Below are positions 7,260-13,731 of a DNA stretch of 13,731 nt, one piece after another. Origin of the DNA: JAQIBY01 sp964527535 (lineage in GTDB: Bacteria > Bacteroidota > Bacteroidia > Bacteroidales > ML635J-15). The notes below the pieces were generated by a model. That model worked only from the letters and a program-made list of their open reading frames with translations, was not told the DNA's origin and made no database searches. The position numbers were made by a program, and so were the translations under genes. The DNA is taken from positions 1 to 13,731 of the forward strand of contig CAZGPW010000265.1 of NCBI GenBank assembly GCA_964527535.1, read 5' to 3'. The first letter of the stretch is position 1, and every line of letters begins with the position of its first letter.

Positions 7260-8387
7260 TTATTTATTTTTGATTTCCACACGTTTAGTGGGTGGTTGTT
7301 TTTTATTTCTGATGTCCACCTGATTCATCATTTCCACGGCAACTTCTTCAAAAGCTGTTCCGGTGATAGAGTTGAGGTTTGTTGCAGCAGGTTTGCCTTC
7401 ATCGCCTCCTTCCCGGATGCTTTGTACGAGCGGGATTTGTCCCAGCAGGGGAACTCCGGATTCCCGGGCCAGCTTTTTGCAACCTTCTTTTCCGAAAATA
7501 TAATATTTGTTGTCAGGCAATTCTTCGGGCGTAAACCAGGCCATGTTTTCGATCAGGCCAAGCACCGGCACATCAATGCCTTTTGTGTTGAACATCCCGA
7601 TGCCTTTACGCGCATCTGCCAGGGCTACTTCCTGTGGTGTAGAAACAATCACAGCGCCTGTTACTGCAACGGTTTGTACCAGGGTAAGGTGAATGTCGCT
7701 GGTGCCGGGAGGCAAATCACAGATAAGGTAATCCAGTTCGCCCCAATCTGTATCATTTAAAAGTTGCTTGAGGGCATTTGACGCCATGGGCCCTCTCCAC
7801 ACCAACGCAGAATTTTTATCCACAAAAAAACCGACAGAAAGCATTTTAACACCAAATTTCTCAAAAGGCAATATCCATTCTTTGCCGTCTTCTTTTTTGC
7901 CACGGGGTTTTTCATCTTCAAGGCCAAACATTTTTGGTATGCTGGGGCCAAAAATATCAGCATCAATCAGGCCTACTTTATACCCATGCATAGCCATGGC
8001 AACGGCCAGGTTAACAGCTACCGTGGATTTTCCAACGCCTCCCTTGCCGGAAGCCACTGCCACAATGTTTTTGACTTTTCCAAGGCCGTTTTTTCCTGCC
8101 TCTGTATTCACTTCGGCTTCCTGTGTAAGCTGTTTTGCTTTGGCTGTGATGTTTCCCCGGATGTTGATGGTTCCTTTACCAAACGCATCTTCCAGTATTT
8201 TGACCGAAGCCTGCTTAACGGAATTAATAAATGGATCAGAATCTTTTTCGAAGGTCAGATCAAATTTAACGGTATTGCCATCCACCGACAGGTTATCGAT
8301 CATATCCAGTTCAACAATGTTTTTCCCATTCCCGGGATACAATACCTTTTCCAATGTTTTTAATACGTTATTTTTATTGAGTTCCAT
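7260..8387 (-). CDS. mrp: Mrp/ApbC-type Fe-S cluster carrier ATPase
   Basis: The 375-residue product starts at ATG 8387; an upstream extension of 28 codons would run through the promoter and is rejected. Residues 1 to about 85 form the MIP18/DUF59-type domain, then a linker, then a ParA/MinD-like deviant Walker A GKGGVGKST at 114-122. DADIFGPSIP at 142-151 and CDLPPGTSD at 223-231 are classic Mrp motifs. The protein should bind ATP and deliver Fe-S clusters in the cytoplasm. The usual CxxC after IENM is absent: the sequence is IENMAWFTPEELPDNKYY at 279-296, with only C303 nearby. I believe this substitution is common in the phylum, so it is probably not a defect. It forms an operon with the NifU-like gene. 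Confidence 0.95.
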   Translation of the reverse strand: MELNKNNVLKTLEKVLYPGNGKNIVELDMIDNLSVDGNTVKFDLTFEKDSDPFINSVKQASVKILEDAFGKGTINIRGNITAKAKQLTQEAEVNTEAGKNGLGKVKNIVAVASGKGGVGKSTVAVNLAVAMAMHGYKVGLIDADIFGPSIPKMFGLEDEKPRGKKEDGKEWILPFEKFGVKMLSVGFFVDKNSALVWRGPMASNALKQLLNDTDWGELDYLICDLPPGTSDIHLTLVQTVAVTGAVIVSTPQEVALADARKGIGMFNTKGIDVPVLGLIENMAWFTPEELPDNKYYIFGKEGCKKLARESGVPLLGQIPLVQSIREGGDEGKPAATNLNSITGTAFEEVAVEMMNQVDIRNKKQPPTKRVEIKNK

Positions 8388-8416
8388 GATAAATACTAAA
8401 TTAATTTTATGTCCTG

Positions 8417-8450
8417 CAAAGGTAACAAAGATTTGACGGAATGTTTCAAA
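8417..8450 (-). promoter_or_regulatory. Candidate mrp promoter
   Basis: The minus strand has TACCTTTG (8424-8417) followed by C, an exact -7 match, 30 nt from the mrp ATG. A TTTG at 8450-8447 lies 22 nt upstream, slightly longer than the ideal 19. The predicted leader is about 25 nt. Confidence 0.55.
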
Positions 8451-8462
8451 TTTATACCTTTT
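8432..8462 (+). promoter_or_regulatory. Candidate divergent plus-strand promoter
   Basis: TTTG at 8432-8435 is separated by exactly 19 nt from TACCTTTT at 8455-8462, one mismatch from TAnnTTTG. It overlaps the mrp promoter and points into a stretch with no convincing protein gene. Confidence 0.4.
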
Positions 8463-8862
8463 TACAAACAAAACCGGATTTCCTTAACCACTGCCTCGGC
8501 GTCACTTAAACTTTTTTTGTTGTTTCTTGAACCTACAAGTTTTCCCTATGGTTTTTCAGACTATTCCTGGCTGTCTATGGCTGTTCTGCAGGAAAACGAG
8601 GCAAGCGCCATGTTTGAGGAAAGCAACAACGTTCCTGTTGTCCAAAAAAACAGGCGTTTTCTTAGAACCGCCAATTAGAACCTTATCAATAATATTCGTG
8701 TGATTTTTGGCAGAAAATCCCAAAGCCCTGGCCGGCGGTAAACTTGTCCGGCAGAACACCGTGGTGAGGGATTCAGCGATCTTTGTTTTTTGCTTTTTGA
8801 GCTTTCCGGCTTAGCCGGGTTAGGGGGGCAACATTAAATAAACCAGGGTAAAAATGGGGGAT
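8463..8862. other. Stretch without a supported protein gene; possible structured RNA
   Basis: No reading frame here has recognisable domains. The longest frames (8409-8678 plus, 8556-8759 minus) overlap each other on opposite strands, and the minus one starts at GTG. Nested complementary segments are present on the plus strand: 8488-8492 with 8761-8765, 8493-8496 with 8750-8753, 8535-8542 with 8740-8747 (8 bp), 8584-8589 with 8710-8715, and 8590-8598 with 8655-8663 (9 bp, one G-U). They nest without conflict, like a long bulged hairpin. A T-rich stretch lies at 8782-8798. A small CCGGC-TTA-GCCGG hairpin is at 8806-8818. RNA identity is inference only. Confidence 0.3.
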
Positions 8863-9165
8863 TTATAATTTTTTTACCAGGAAGGATGAAATAAGGGTCA
8901 ATGCAAGTGGTATAACCAGTGTTTTGTATTCTTCTTTGTACTTACTTAAGAATTTTTGTTCTTTGATGTACTCTGTTATAGTATGTAAGATGAGGCAATG
9001 AACATGCTTTCTGTTTTTTTCATTCTTTTTACCTTTATGCGTTCCGGTTAAATCCAGGAAAGTTGATATCAAATTATATTGCTGAATATAACCTTGTTCG
9101 GTTTGGTGAATGCGGTGTTTAATTTCCCGCTTTACCAGTTTTAATTCTTTATAATTATTTATCAT
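8863..9165 (-). CDS. Small membrane-anchored hypothetical protein
   Basis: The likely product has 100 residues from ATG 9165, seven nt after the stop of the holin-like gene. An ATG at 9189 would overlap that gene by 17 nt and is an alternative. The N-terminal two-thirds is highly charged and probably helical (KELKLVKREIKHRIHQ near 5-20, then a Lys/Asn-rich loop GTHKGKKNEKNRKH around 41-54). The C-terminus carries one hydrophobic segment at about 83-96 (LVIPLALTLISSFLV) followed by KKL, so it may be a tail-anchored inner-membrane protein. I do not recognise the family. It is the last gene of the small cluster with YtxH-like and holin-like proteins, which hints at an envelope role but gives no function. 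Confidence 0.65.
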   Translation of the reverse strand: MINNYKELKLVKREIKHRIHQTEQGYIQQYNLISTFLDLTGTHKGKKNEKNRKHVHCLILHTITEYIKEQKFLSKYKEEYKTLVIPLALTLISSFLVKKL

Positions 9166-9172
9166 AGCATTG

Positions 9173-9502
9173 TTATTTCTGCTTTTCATTATCCTTAAAT
9201 ACAGTCCGTACCACTTCGTCTTTGATATGTTTTTCAAGCAATGGCTTCCGGAAAATGAACAAAATAACCAAAAGCAGTAGGTTTACACCTGCCAGTGCTA
9301 AAAAACCAATAATATACGAGTCACACTGTTTCCCAATCCACAATGCAAGTGCAATTGAAATAAAGAAAACAACAAAACCAGCAAACATAAACAATACGAT
9401 TCGCCGGAACAATACTGACAAGGTCTCACTGATTTTTTCAGTTACTTCAATTTTTAGCAATAAAATGCGTGAACTGATATAATCTTCAATTTTTTTCAGC
9501 AT
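9173..9502 (-). CDS. Phage-holin-superfamily III / DUF1469-like membrane protein
   Basis: The 109-residue protein has an amphipathic N-terminal helix (1-30, KKIEDYISSRILLLKIEV), two transmembrane helices at about 35-57 and 63-84 joined by a short loop with K58 and C60, and a charged C-terminal tail. This layout and the sequence style fit the Phage_holin_3_6 (formerly DUF1469) family. Despite the name these are ordinary chromosomal membrane proteins, often next to YtxH-like genes, with no proven role. The ATG at 9502 is the only sensible start. The gene follows the YtxH-like gene by 243 nt of highly structured DNA, so it may have its own control; no consensus promoter was found there. Confidence 0.8.
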   Translation of the reverse strand: MLKKIEDYISSRILLLKIEVTEKISETLSVLFRRIVLFMFAGFVVFFISIALALWIGKQCDSYIIGFLALAGVNLLLLVILFIFRKPLLEKHIKDEVVRTVFKDNEKQK

Positions 9503-9543
9503 AAAGCAATCATTAAAAAGGTTAAGCCTTTCACTAAAAGCTC

Positions 9544-9581
9544 ACCATAAATAAAATTATATAATTAAGTATATTTATGGT
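9544..9581. repeat. Perfect 10-bp inverted repeat upstream of the holin-like gene
   Basis: ACCATAAATA (9544-9553) and TATTTATGGT (9572-9581) are perfectly complementary across an 18-bp spacer that itself contains the 12-bp palindrome AATTATATAATT (9555-9566). The site lies 42-79 bp before the start codon. It is not followed by a T-run on the minus strand, so an operator-like protein-binding site is more likely than a terminator. Confidence 0.6.
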
Positions 9582-9611
9582 AAACTTTTAATTCAGGCTA
9601 TAATTATTTTA

Positions 9612-9765
9612 CATCCAAAACGTAAAAGTTCTGGATTAAAAAGTCTGCTTAGCAGGTAAAAATCTAATAACCAACACGGCGTTGGCACCGTAAAACGGTG
9701 GATTTCTAACTAAACCTGCATGTCAGCAGACTTCACATCCGAACCTTAGGTTGTAGTTTTGGATG
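9612..9765 (-). other. Cloverleaf-like nested hairpin element (possible complex terminator or ncRNA)
   Basis: The outermost arms are CATCCAAAAC (9612-9621) and GTTTTGGATG (9756-9765). Inside is a 9-bp stem AAGTCTGCT (9641-9649)/AGCAGACTT (9725-9733), then GCAGGT (9652-9657)/ACCTGC (9714-9719), then AAATC (9660-9664)/GATTT (9701-9705). The last stem encloses two side-by-side hairpins: CCAAC-loop-GTTGG (9671-9685) and CACCGT-AAA-ACGGTG (9686-9700). On the minus strand the 9-bp stem is followed by TTTTT, as in an intrinsic terminator for the YtxH-like gene, whose last codons overlap the outer arm. A second fold pairs 9613-9621 with 9628-9636. The function is unknown. Confidence 0.6.
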
Positions 9766-9982
9766 ATTTAGTTGGACCTGCTGCTTCTTTCGCTGCTTTT
9801 TCGCTTTCTTCTTTCTTTTCTCTACTCATGAATTCTTTCAAATTTGTAAGCAATTCATCAGTTTTGGAAGAAATATTTTCCCTTGTTTCTTTTCCGCTGG
9901 CAGGTGCAACAAGAATTCCTGTAATTACTCCGGCAGCAGCTCCTGCCAATACGCCTAATAAAACTTTTCCACTGTTTGTCAT
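9746..9982 (-). CDS. YtxH-like protein (gas-vesicle-like domain)
   Basis: The 78-residue product starts at ATG 9982, which has a good AAGGAG Shine-Dalgarno 6 nt upstream; a longer frame to 10009 lacks that support. A Gly/Ala-rich hydrophobic segment at about 5-26 (KVLLGVLAGAAAGVITGILV) is followed by APASGKETRE, the hallmark of YtxH-domain proteins. Then comes a charged amphipathic helix (29-62) and a Lys/Glu/Ala-rich, Thr-ending tail. Such proteins are small membrane-anchored factors often linked to general stress; the molecular role is not established. It is the first gene of the minus-strand cluster and is driven by a near-perfect promoter. Structured DNA follows immediately after its stop. 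Confidence 0.88.
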   Translation of the reverse strand: MTNSGKVLLGVLAGAAAGVITGILVAPASGKETRENISSKTDELLTNLKEFMSREKKEESEKAAKEAAGPTKSSKTTT

Positions 9983-10061
9983 AATAATCTCCTTTTTTAA
10001 ATTATACAATAAATTAAGTTGTTATAATCCAGATTCTCTATCTGAATTATCTTAGATTATA

Positions 10062-10092
10062 CAAAGATAAAATAATTATTTAGACTGCCAAA
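10062..10092 (-). promoter_or_regulatory. Strong Bacteroidota promoter for the YtxH-like gene
   Basis: On the minus strand TTTG (10092-10089) is followed by exactly 19 nt and then TATCTTTG (10069-10062), a full match to the TTTG-N19-TAnnTTTG consensus. Transcription would begin near 10055, giving a leader of about 70 nt that contains a small CAGAT/ATCTG hairpin (10030-10044) and the AAGGAG site. Confidence 0.8.
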
Positions 10093-10398
10093 TATTTTTT
10101 TAAAAAATCGAAACATTTCTACTAAATCAATAAAAATTTATATTAAAGATAGGCCGGCACAATTTTTTATAAGATAATATTCTCCCGGGAACAAAACGGT
10201 CGTGGATATTTTCTTTAGTAATGTAGCAAAACTGACTGTTAGCAGGCCAGCCTGTTGCCCGCTAGTCGGCATGCAAGGACGGGAAGGGATATAAGGAAAA
10301 GGCAGAAACATCTTTCCTGAGGCAATGATGTTCCGGTTGTTTAAAACAAAGGTTTCTGTTTAATGAAAAAACGTTTGTCGAGCAAACGCCTGACATGG
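10093..10398. other. Intergenic stretch between divergent genes
   Basis: No open frame with coding character is visible. The left part is AT-rich. A more GC-rich patch (about 10220-10290) contains AGGC/GCCT and other short inverted words. A hairpin with a T-run on the minus strand lies at its right end and is listed separately. Confidence 0.6.
10366..10388 (-). terminator. Minus-strand terminator-like hairpin upstream of leuS
   Basis: CGTTTG (10372-10377) and CAAACG (10383-10388) form a perfect 6-bp stem with loop TCGAG. Read on the minus strand the stem is followed by TTTTTT. There is no minus-strand gene upstream for it to serve; it would stop transcripts running antisense out of leuS toward the YtxH-like promoter. 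Confidence 0.5.
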
Positions 10399-10431
10399 TT
10401 TTTCCGGCTTCACAAATAATTGCTATTTTCG
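10399..10431 (+). promoter_or_regulatory. Candidate leuS promoter
   Basis: TATTTTCG at 10424-10431 is one mismatch from TAnnTTTG and is followed by CA. A TTTTT run at 10399-10403 sits 20 nt upstream as a poor -33. The leader would be about 30 nt to the ATG at 10467. Confidence 0.45.
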
Positions 10432-10466
10432 CAGTCGAAAATTTCCTTTGACAGAACAGAAATATT

Positions 10467-13250
10467 ATGGAATACCATTATACCGATATTGAGAAAAAAT
10501 GGCAGAAGGTTTGGCGGGAAAACCAGGTTTACAAAGTGACAGAAGACGAGAGCAAACCTAAATATTATGTGCTCGACATGTTTCCGTATCCTTCCGGGGC
10601 AGGATTGCATGTTGGACATCCGCTGGGATACATTGCATCTGATATTTACGCACGGTATAAACGGCTGAAAGGGTTTAACGTGTTGCATCCCATGGGATTT
10701 GATGCTTATGGATTGCCTGCCGAACAATATGCCATACAAACGGGAACGCATCCGGCAACAACCACCGAAAAGAACATCAAACGGTATCGCGGCCAGCTTG
10801 ACCAGCTTGGTTTCAGTTTTGACTGGTCACGCGAAGTACGTACCTGCGATCCATCCTATTACAAATGGACGCAATGGACTTTCATTCAACTGTTTCATCA
10901 CTGGTACGACACTTCACAACAAAAAGCACGCCCTGTAAAAGTGCTGGTTGACAACTTTGAAAACCATGGCAGCGATGCTGTTAATGCTGCCCACGATGCT
11001 CATGAATCCTTCAGCTCTGAAGCATGGAAAGGCATGACTGACCAGGAGCGGTCTGACGTCCTTATGCATTACCGGCTGGCTTACCTTTCCGAAACCATGG
11101 TAAACTGGTGTCCTGAATTGGGCACCGTCCTGGCCAACGATGAGGTGAAAGACGGGTATTCAGAACGCGGCGGCCATCCCGTGGAAAGAAAACGCATGCA
11201 ACAATGGTCGTTGCGTATTACAGCCTATGCTGAGCGTTTGCTTCACGGATTGGAAACCATCGATTGGAGCGATTCGCTGACAGAAATGCAAAAAAATTGG
11301 ATAGGCAAGTCGGTGGGTGCATCCGTTGATTTTGGTATTGAGGGCTACGATGAAAAAATCGAAGTGTTTACCACACGGCCGGATACACTCTGGGGCACAA
11401 CATTCATGGTGCTGGCTCCAGAACATGAGCTGGTTGATAAAATCACGACGGCTAAACAAAAGGCTGATGTTGATAGCTACGTTGCAAAGGCAAAAAAACG
11501 TTCAGAACGTGAGCGGCAGGCTGAAGCCAAAGAAATAAGCGGTGTTTTTACCGGGGCTTATGGTGTTAATCCCCTGAACGGGAAAAAAATTCCCATCTGG
11601 GTAGCCGATTACGTGCTTTCGGGATACGGTACCGGTGCTATCATGGCAGTGCCGGCTCATGACAGCCGGGATTTCAAATTTGCCCGTCATTTTGATATTC
11701 CCATCATACAGGTTGTTGTCCCTGAAGAGGAAAAACCCGGGAACACAGATGAGTGGGAAGACAGCAAAGATTCCACAGAAGGCACTCTCATCAATTCGGA
11801 TTTCATCAACGGCATGAAAGTAAAAGATGCCATCCGCAAAGTGATTGATTATCTTGAAGCACAGGATATCGGCCGTGCCCGCGTAAATTACAAACTACGT
11901 GATGCCATTTTCAGCCGGCAGCGGTATTGGGGTGAACCTTTCCCTGTATATTACAAAAACGGCATTCCACATACCCTGTCCGAAGAAAAATTACCCCTTA
12001 ATTTGCCGGAAGTGGACAAATACCAGCCAACAGAAGATGGCAAACCGCCGCTGGCAAGGGCTGAAAACTGGAAAACAGAAGAAGGGCATCCATTGGAAAC
12101 CAACACCATGCCCGGTTTTGCCGGTTCAAGCGGGTATTATCTCCGGTACATGGACCCACACAATGAGGAGCGATATTTTTCTGCTGAGGCTGTTAACTAC
12201 TGGCAGGATGTGGACTTGTATGTGGGCGGTGCCGAGCATGCCACAGGTCACCTGATTTACGCGCGTTTCTGGAACAAGTTCTTATTTGATATTGGCCTGT
12301 CAGTGAAGGAAGAACCATTTAAAAAGCTGATAAATCAGGGCATGATTCAGGGACGTTCGAATTTTGTTTATAAAGTAAAAAATGAAAATAAATTTGTCAG
12401 TTACGGACTGAGAAAATCTTATGATACCATCAGGCAGCATGTGGATGTTAATATTGTGGACAATGATGTTCTGGATATTAAGGCATTTAAACAATGGAGA
12501 CCCGAGTTTTCCGGAGCAGAGTTTGAACTTGAAGAAGGAAAGTACATCTGCGGATGGGAAGTGGAAAAAATGTCCAAATCAAAGTACAATGTTCAGAATC
12601 CGGATGACCTGATACAACAGTACGGTGCAGATACCTTGCGCATGTATGAAATGTTCCTTGGCCCGATTGAGGCTCACAAGCCATGGGATACCAACGGTAT
12701 TGAAGGTGTTTTTCGTTTTGTGAAAAAATTCTGGCGTCTTTTTCATGATAACAACGCATTTTCCGTTACAGAAGGAGAAGCAGGTGAAAAAGCGAAGAAA
12801 AGCCTGCATGCCTGTATCAAAAAGATAAGTGAGGACATTGAACGCTTTTCATTTAACACCTGCATTTCCACCCTGATGATCACAACCAATGAGCTTGCAG
12901 AACAAAAAGCCAATCAGCGTGAAATACTAGAGCCTATGGTAATCCTGCTGGCTCCTTTTGCACCACATCTTGCAGAGGAGCTTTGGCATTTGCTTGGTAA
13001 TAAAGGATCGGTTGCAGATGCTGAATTTCCGGTATTTGACCCTTCACTGCTTATTGAAAACAGTTTTGAGTACCCTGTTTCATTCAACGGAAAAATGCGC
13101 TTTAAACTTGAAGTGCCAAACGATATGAGTAAAGATGATATCCGGAAAGCTGTGATGAATCACCCCAAAGCTCAAAAGTGGATTGACGGCAAACAACTGG
13201 TAAAATTCATTTTTGTGCCGAATAAAATCATCAATGTGGTGGTGAAATAA
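10467..13250 (+). CDS. leuS: Leucyl-tRNA synthetase
   Basis: The 927-residue class I synthetase charges tRNA-Leu with leucine in the cytoplasm. Visible landmarks are the HIGH-type motif HVGH at 48-51, the following DAYGLPAEQYA block, the CP1 editing domain with TTRPDTLWG at 302-310 and GYGTGAIMAVPAHD, the catalytic-site FAGSSGYYLRYMDP and LYVGGAEHATGHL segments, KMSKS at 701-705, and a C-terminal anticodon-binding region ending in a small ubiquitin-like fold. It is longer than the E. coli enzyme because of an insert before the editing domain (around 149-208, from KARPVKVLVDNF to MHYRLAYLSET) and another before KMSKS. Both are, to my knowledge, normal for Bacteroidota. All catalytic motifs are intact. 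It appears monocistronic, with a terminator at 13308. Confidence 0.98.
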   Translation: MEYHYTDIEKKWQKVWRENQVYKVTEDESKPKYYVLDMFPYPSGAGLHVGHPLGYIASDIYARYKRLKGFNVLHPMGFDAYGLPAEQYAIQTGTHPATTTEKNIKRYRGQLDQLGFSFDWSREVRTCDPSYYKWTQWTFIQLFHHWYDTSQQKARPVKVLVDNFENHGSDAVNAAHDAHESFSSEAWKGMTDQERSDVLMHYRLAYLSETMVNWCPELGTVLANDEVKDGYSERGGHPVERKRMQQWSLRITAYAERLLHGLETIDWSDSLTEMQKNWIGKSVGASVDFGIEGYDEKIEVFTTRPDTLWGTTFMVLAPEHELVDKITTAKQKADVDSYVAKAKKRSERERQAEAKEISGVFTGAYGVNPLNGKKIPIWVADYVLSGYGTGAIMAVPAHDSRDFKFARHFDIPIIQVVVPEEEKPGNTDEWEDSKDSTEGTLINSDFINGMKVKDAIRKVIDYLEAQDIGRARVNYKLRDAIFSRQRYWGEPFPVYYKNGIPHTLSEEKLPLNLPEVDKYQPTEDGKPPLARAENWKTEEGHPLETNTMPGFAGSSGYYLRYMDPHNEERYFSAEAVNYWQDVDLYVGGAEHATGHLIYARFWNKFLFDIGLSVKEEPFKKLINQGMIQGRSNFVYKVKNENKFVSYGLRKSYDTIRQHVDVNIVDNDVLDIKAFKQWRPEFSGAEFELEEGKYICGWEVEKMSKSKYNVQNPDDLIQQYGADTLRMYEMFLGPIEAHKPWDTNGIEGVFRFVKKFWRLFHDNNAFSVTEGEAGEKAKKSLHACIKKISEDIERFSFNTCISTLMITTNELAEQKANQREILEPMVILLAPFAPHLAEELWHLLGNKGSVADAEFPVFDPSLLIENSFEYPVSFNGKMRFKLEVPNDMSKDDIRKAVMNHPKAQKWIDGKQLVKFIFVPNKIINVVVK

Positions 13251-13307
13251 AGTGTTTTTGGCCAATTTGTAATTGAGATTTAATAACTAATATCATTAAT
13301 TCAGGCT

Positions 13308-13331
13308 CCAATAATGTTCATATTGGTTTTT
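13308..13331 (+). terminator. Intrinsic terminator after leuS
   Basis: CCAATA (13308-13313), a 7-nt loop and TATTGG (13321-13326) form a perfect 6-bp stem directly followed by TTTTT, 57 nt after the leuS stop. The stem is AT-rich but the architecture is standard. Confidence 0.7.
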
Positions 13332-13479
13332 GATAATTAAATAAAAAACTGATATTATGCATCTTAAAAATTAATCGAAAGTACTTAAAAAAATTTTAAG
13401 ATTCAAAGTATCAACGTATAAACTAAATATGTATTTTTAAAAAAATGTTTTAACGCAACTAATAACTAAATTAATACCT

Positions 13480-13731
13480 ATGAAAAGATTAAGTGTACTC
13501 CTGGCGTTTTTGTTTGTCTTTATTACACTGTCAAAGGCAGACGAAGGCATGTGGATACCAGGCCACATCAGCAAAATGAATTATACGGATATGCAGAAAC
13601 TGGGTTTGAAGCTCAGTCCGGAAGAGATTTACAGTATTAACAATTCAAGCCTGAAAGATGCTATATTCCAGCTTGTAGGAGAAGGCGGACAAGGTTTTTG
13701 CACCGGGGAAATGGTTTCTGACAAAGGCCTT
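13480..13731 (+). CDS. S46-family dipeptidyl-peptidase (DPP7/DPP11 type), 5' part
   Basis: The first 84 codons are present, starting at ATG 13480. Residues 1-20 are a signal peptide (KR, hydrophobic core LSVLLAFLFVFITL, cleavage after SKA). The mature protein begins DEGMWIP and continues to DMQKLGLKLSPEEIYS (38-53), SSLKDAI (56-62) and a Gly-rich GFCTGEMVS (72-80). This is the conserved N-terminus of S46 serine exopeptidases, which release dipeptides in the periplasm of Bacteroidota and related bacteria. The window ends right where TNHHC, with the catalytic histidine, would be expected, so activity and P1 preference (DPP7 versus DPP11) cannot be judged. The leader between the leuS terminator and the ATG is AT-rich, with a CTTAAAA/TTTTAAG hairpin at 13384-13400 and no clear consensus promoter. 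Confidence 0.93.
   Translation, partial: MKRLSVLLAFLFVFITLSKADEGMWIPGHISKMNYTDMQKLGLKLSPEEIYSINNSSLKDAIFQLVGEGGQGFCTGEMVSDKGL

Noticed and set aside
7164..8436. Plus-strand frames opposite nifU-like and mrp (including 198 and 222 codons)
   Set aside because: They are antisense shadows of genes with clear Fe-S motifs and have no recognisable features.
8409..8759. Possible small proteins in the mrp upstream region on both strands
   Set aside because: The two frames overlap on opposite strands, start at weak places and show no domain, signal or membrane segment. The region is better described as noncoding, possibly an RNA.
10399..10466. T-box or leucine attenuator before leuS
   Set aside because: The leader is only about 30 nt, has no T-box consensus or run of leucine codons, and such control is not expected in this phylum.
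1..13731. tRNA, rRNA, CRISPR array or prophage
   Set aside because: No tRNA T-loop motif, rRNA-like stretch or regularly spaced repeats were seen. The holin-superfamily gene is an ordinary chromosomal membrane-protein family without phage neighbours.

Overview
This window looks like chromosomal DNA from a member of the Bacteroidota, probably an environmental Bacteroidales/Marinilabiliales-type bacterium. The signs are several promoters with the phylum's TTTG / TAnnTTTG elements, mostly absent Shine-Dalgarno sequences, a leucyl-tRNA synthetase with the long inserts typical of the phylum, an Mrp protein in which the usual CxxC is replaced, and an S46 dipeptidyl-peptidase. The lineage is inferred from family features, not from a database match.

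Layout. Positions 1-8387 are a continuous minus-strand block. In transcription order it holds mrp, a NifU C-terminal-domain protein, a family-4-like glycosyltransferase, an NAD-dependent sugar epimerase, a second glycosyltransferase, then ruvB and a secreted M1 aminopeptidase that runs off the left edge. mrp and the NifU-like gene are 1 nt apart and probably cooperate in iron-sulfur cluster supply. The three sugar genes suggest surface polysaccharide or glycolipid synthesis. ruvB has its own candidate promoter and sits 2 nt ahead of the peptidase gene.

The most unusual feature is at 4180-4505 and 5498-5660. The epimerase and the second glycosyltransferase are unrelated genes, yet both are preceded by almost the same leader: 48 of 49 bases are identical. 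Each leader holds the same seven-codon mini-ORF and a 16-bp imperfect inverted repeat that would pair with the mini-ORF's Shine-Dalgarno and start codon. A third, truncated copy follows the epimerase stop, next to a CTCTGCGG-type dispersed repeat.

Positions 8388-8862 contain no convincing protein gene. They do contain overlapping divergent promoter candidates and nested long-range complementarity that could mark an unannotated structured RNA on the plus strand. Positions 8863-9982 (minus) are a small envelope/stress-type cluster: a YtxH-like protein, a phage-holin-superfamily membrane protein and a small membrane-anchored unknown. An excellent consensus promoter drives it. A cloverleaf-like nest of hairpins at 9612-9765 interrupts the cluster.

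The plus strand carries leuS (10467-13250), followed by an intrinsic terminator, and then the first 84 codons of an S46-family dipeptidyl-peptidase cut by the right edge just before its expected catalytic histidine.
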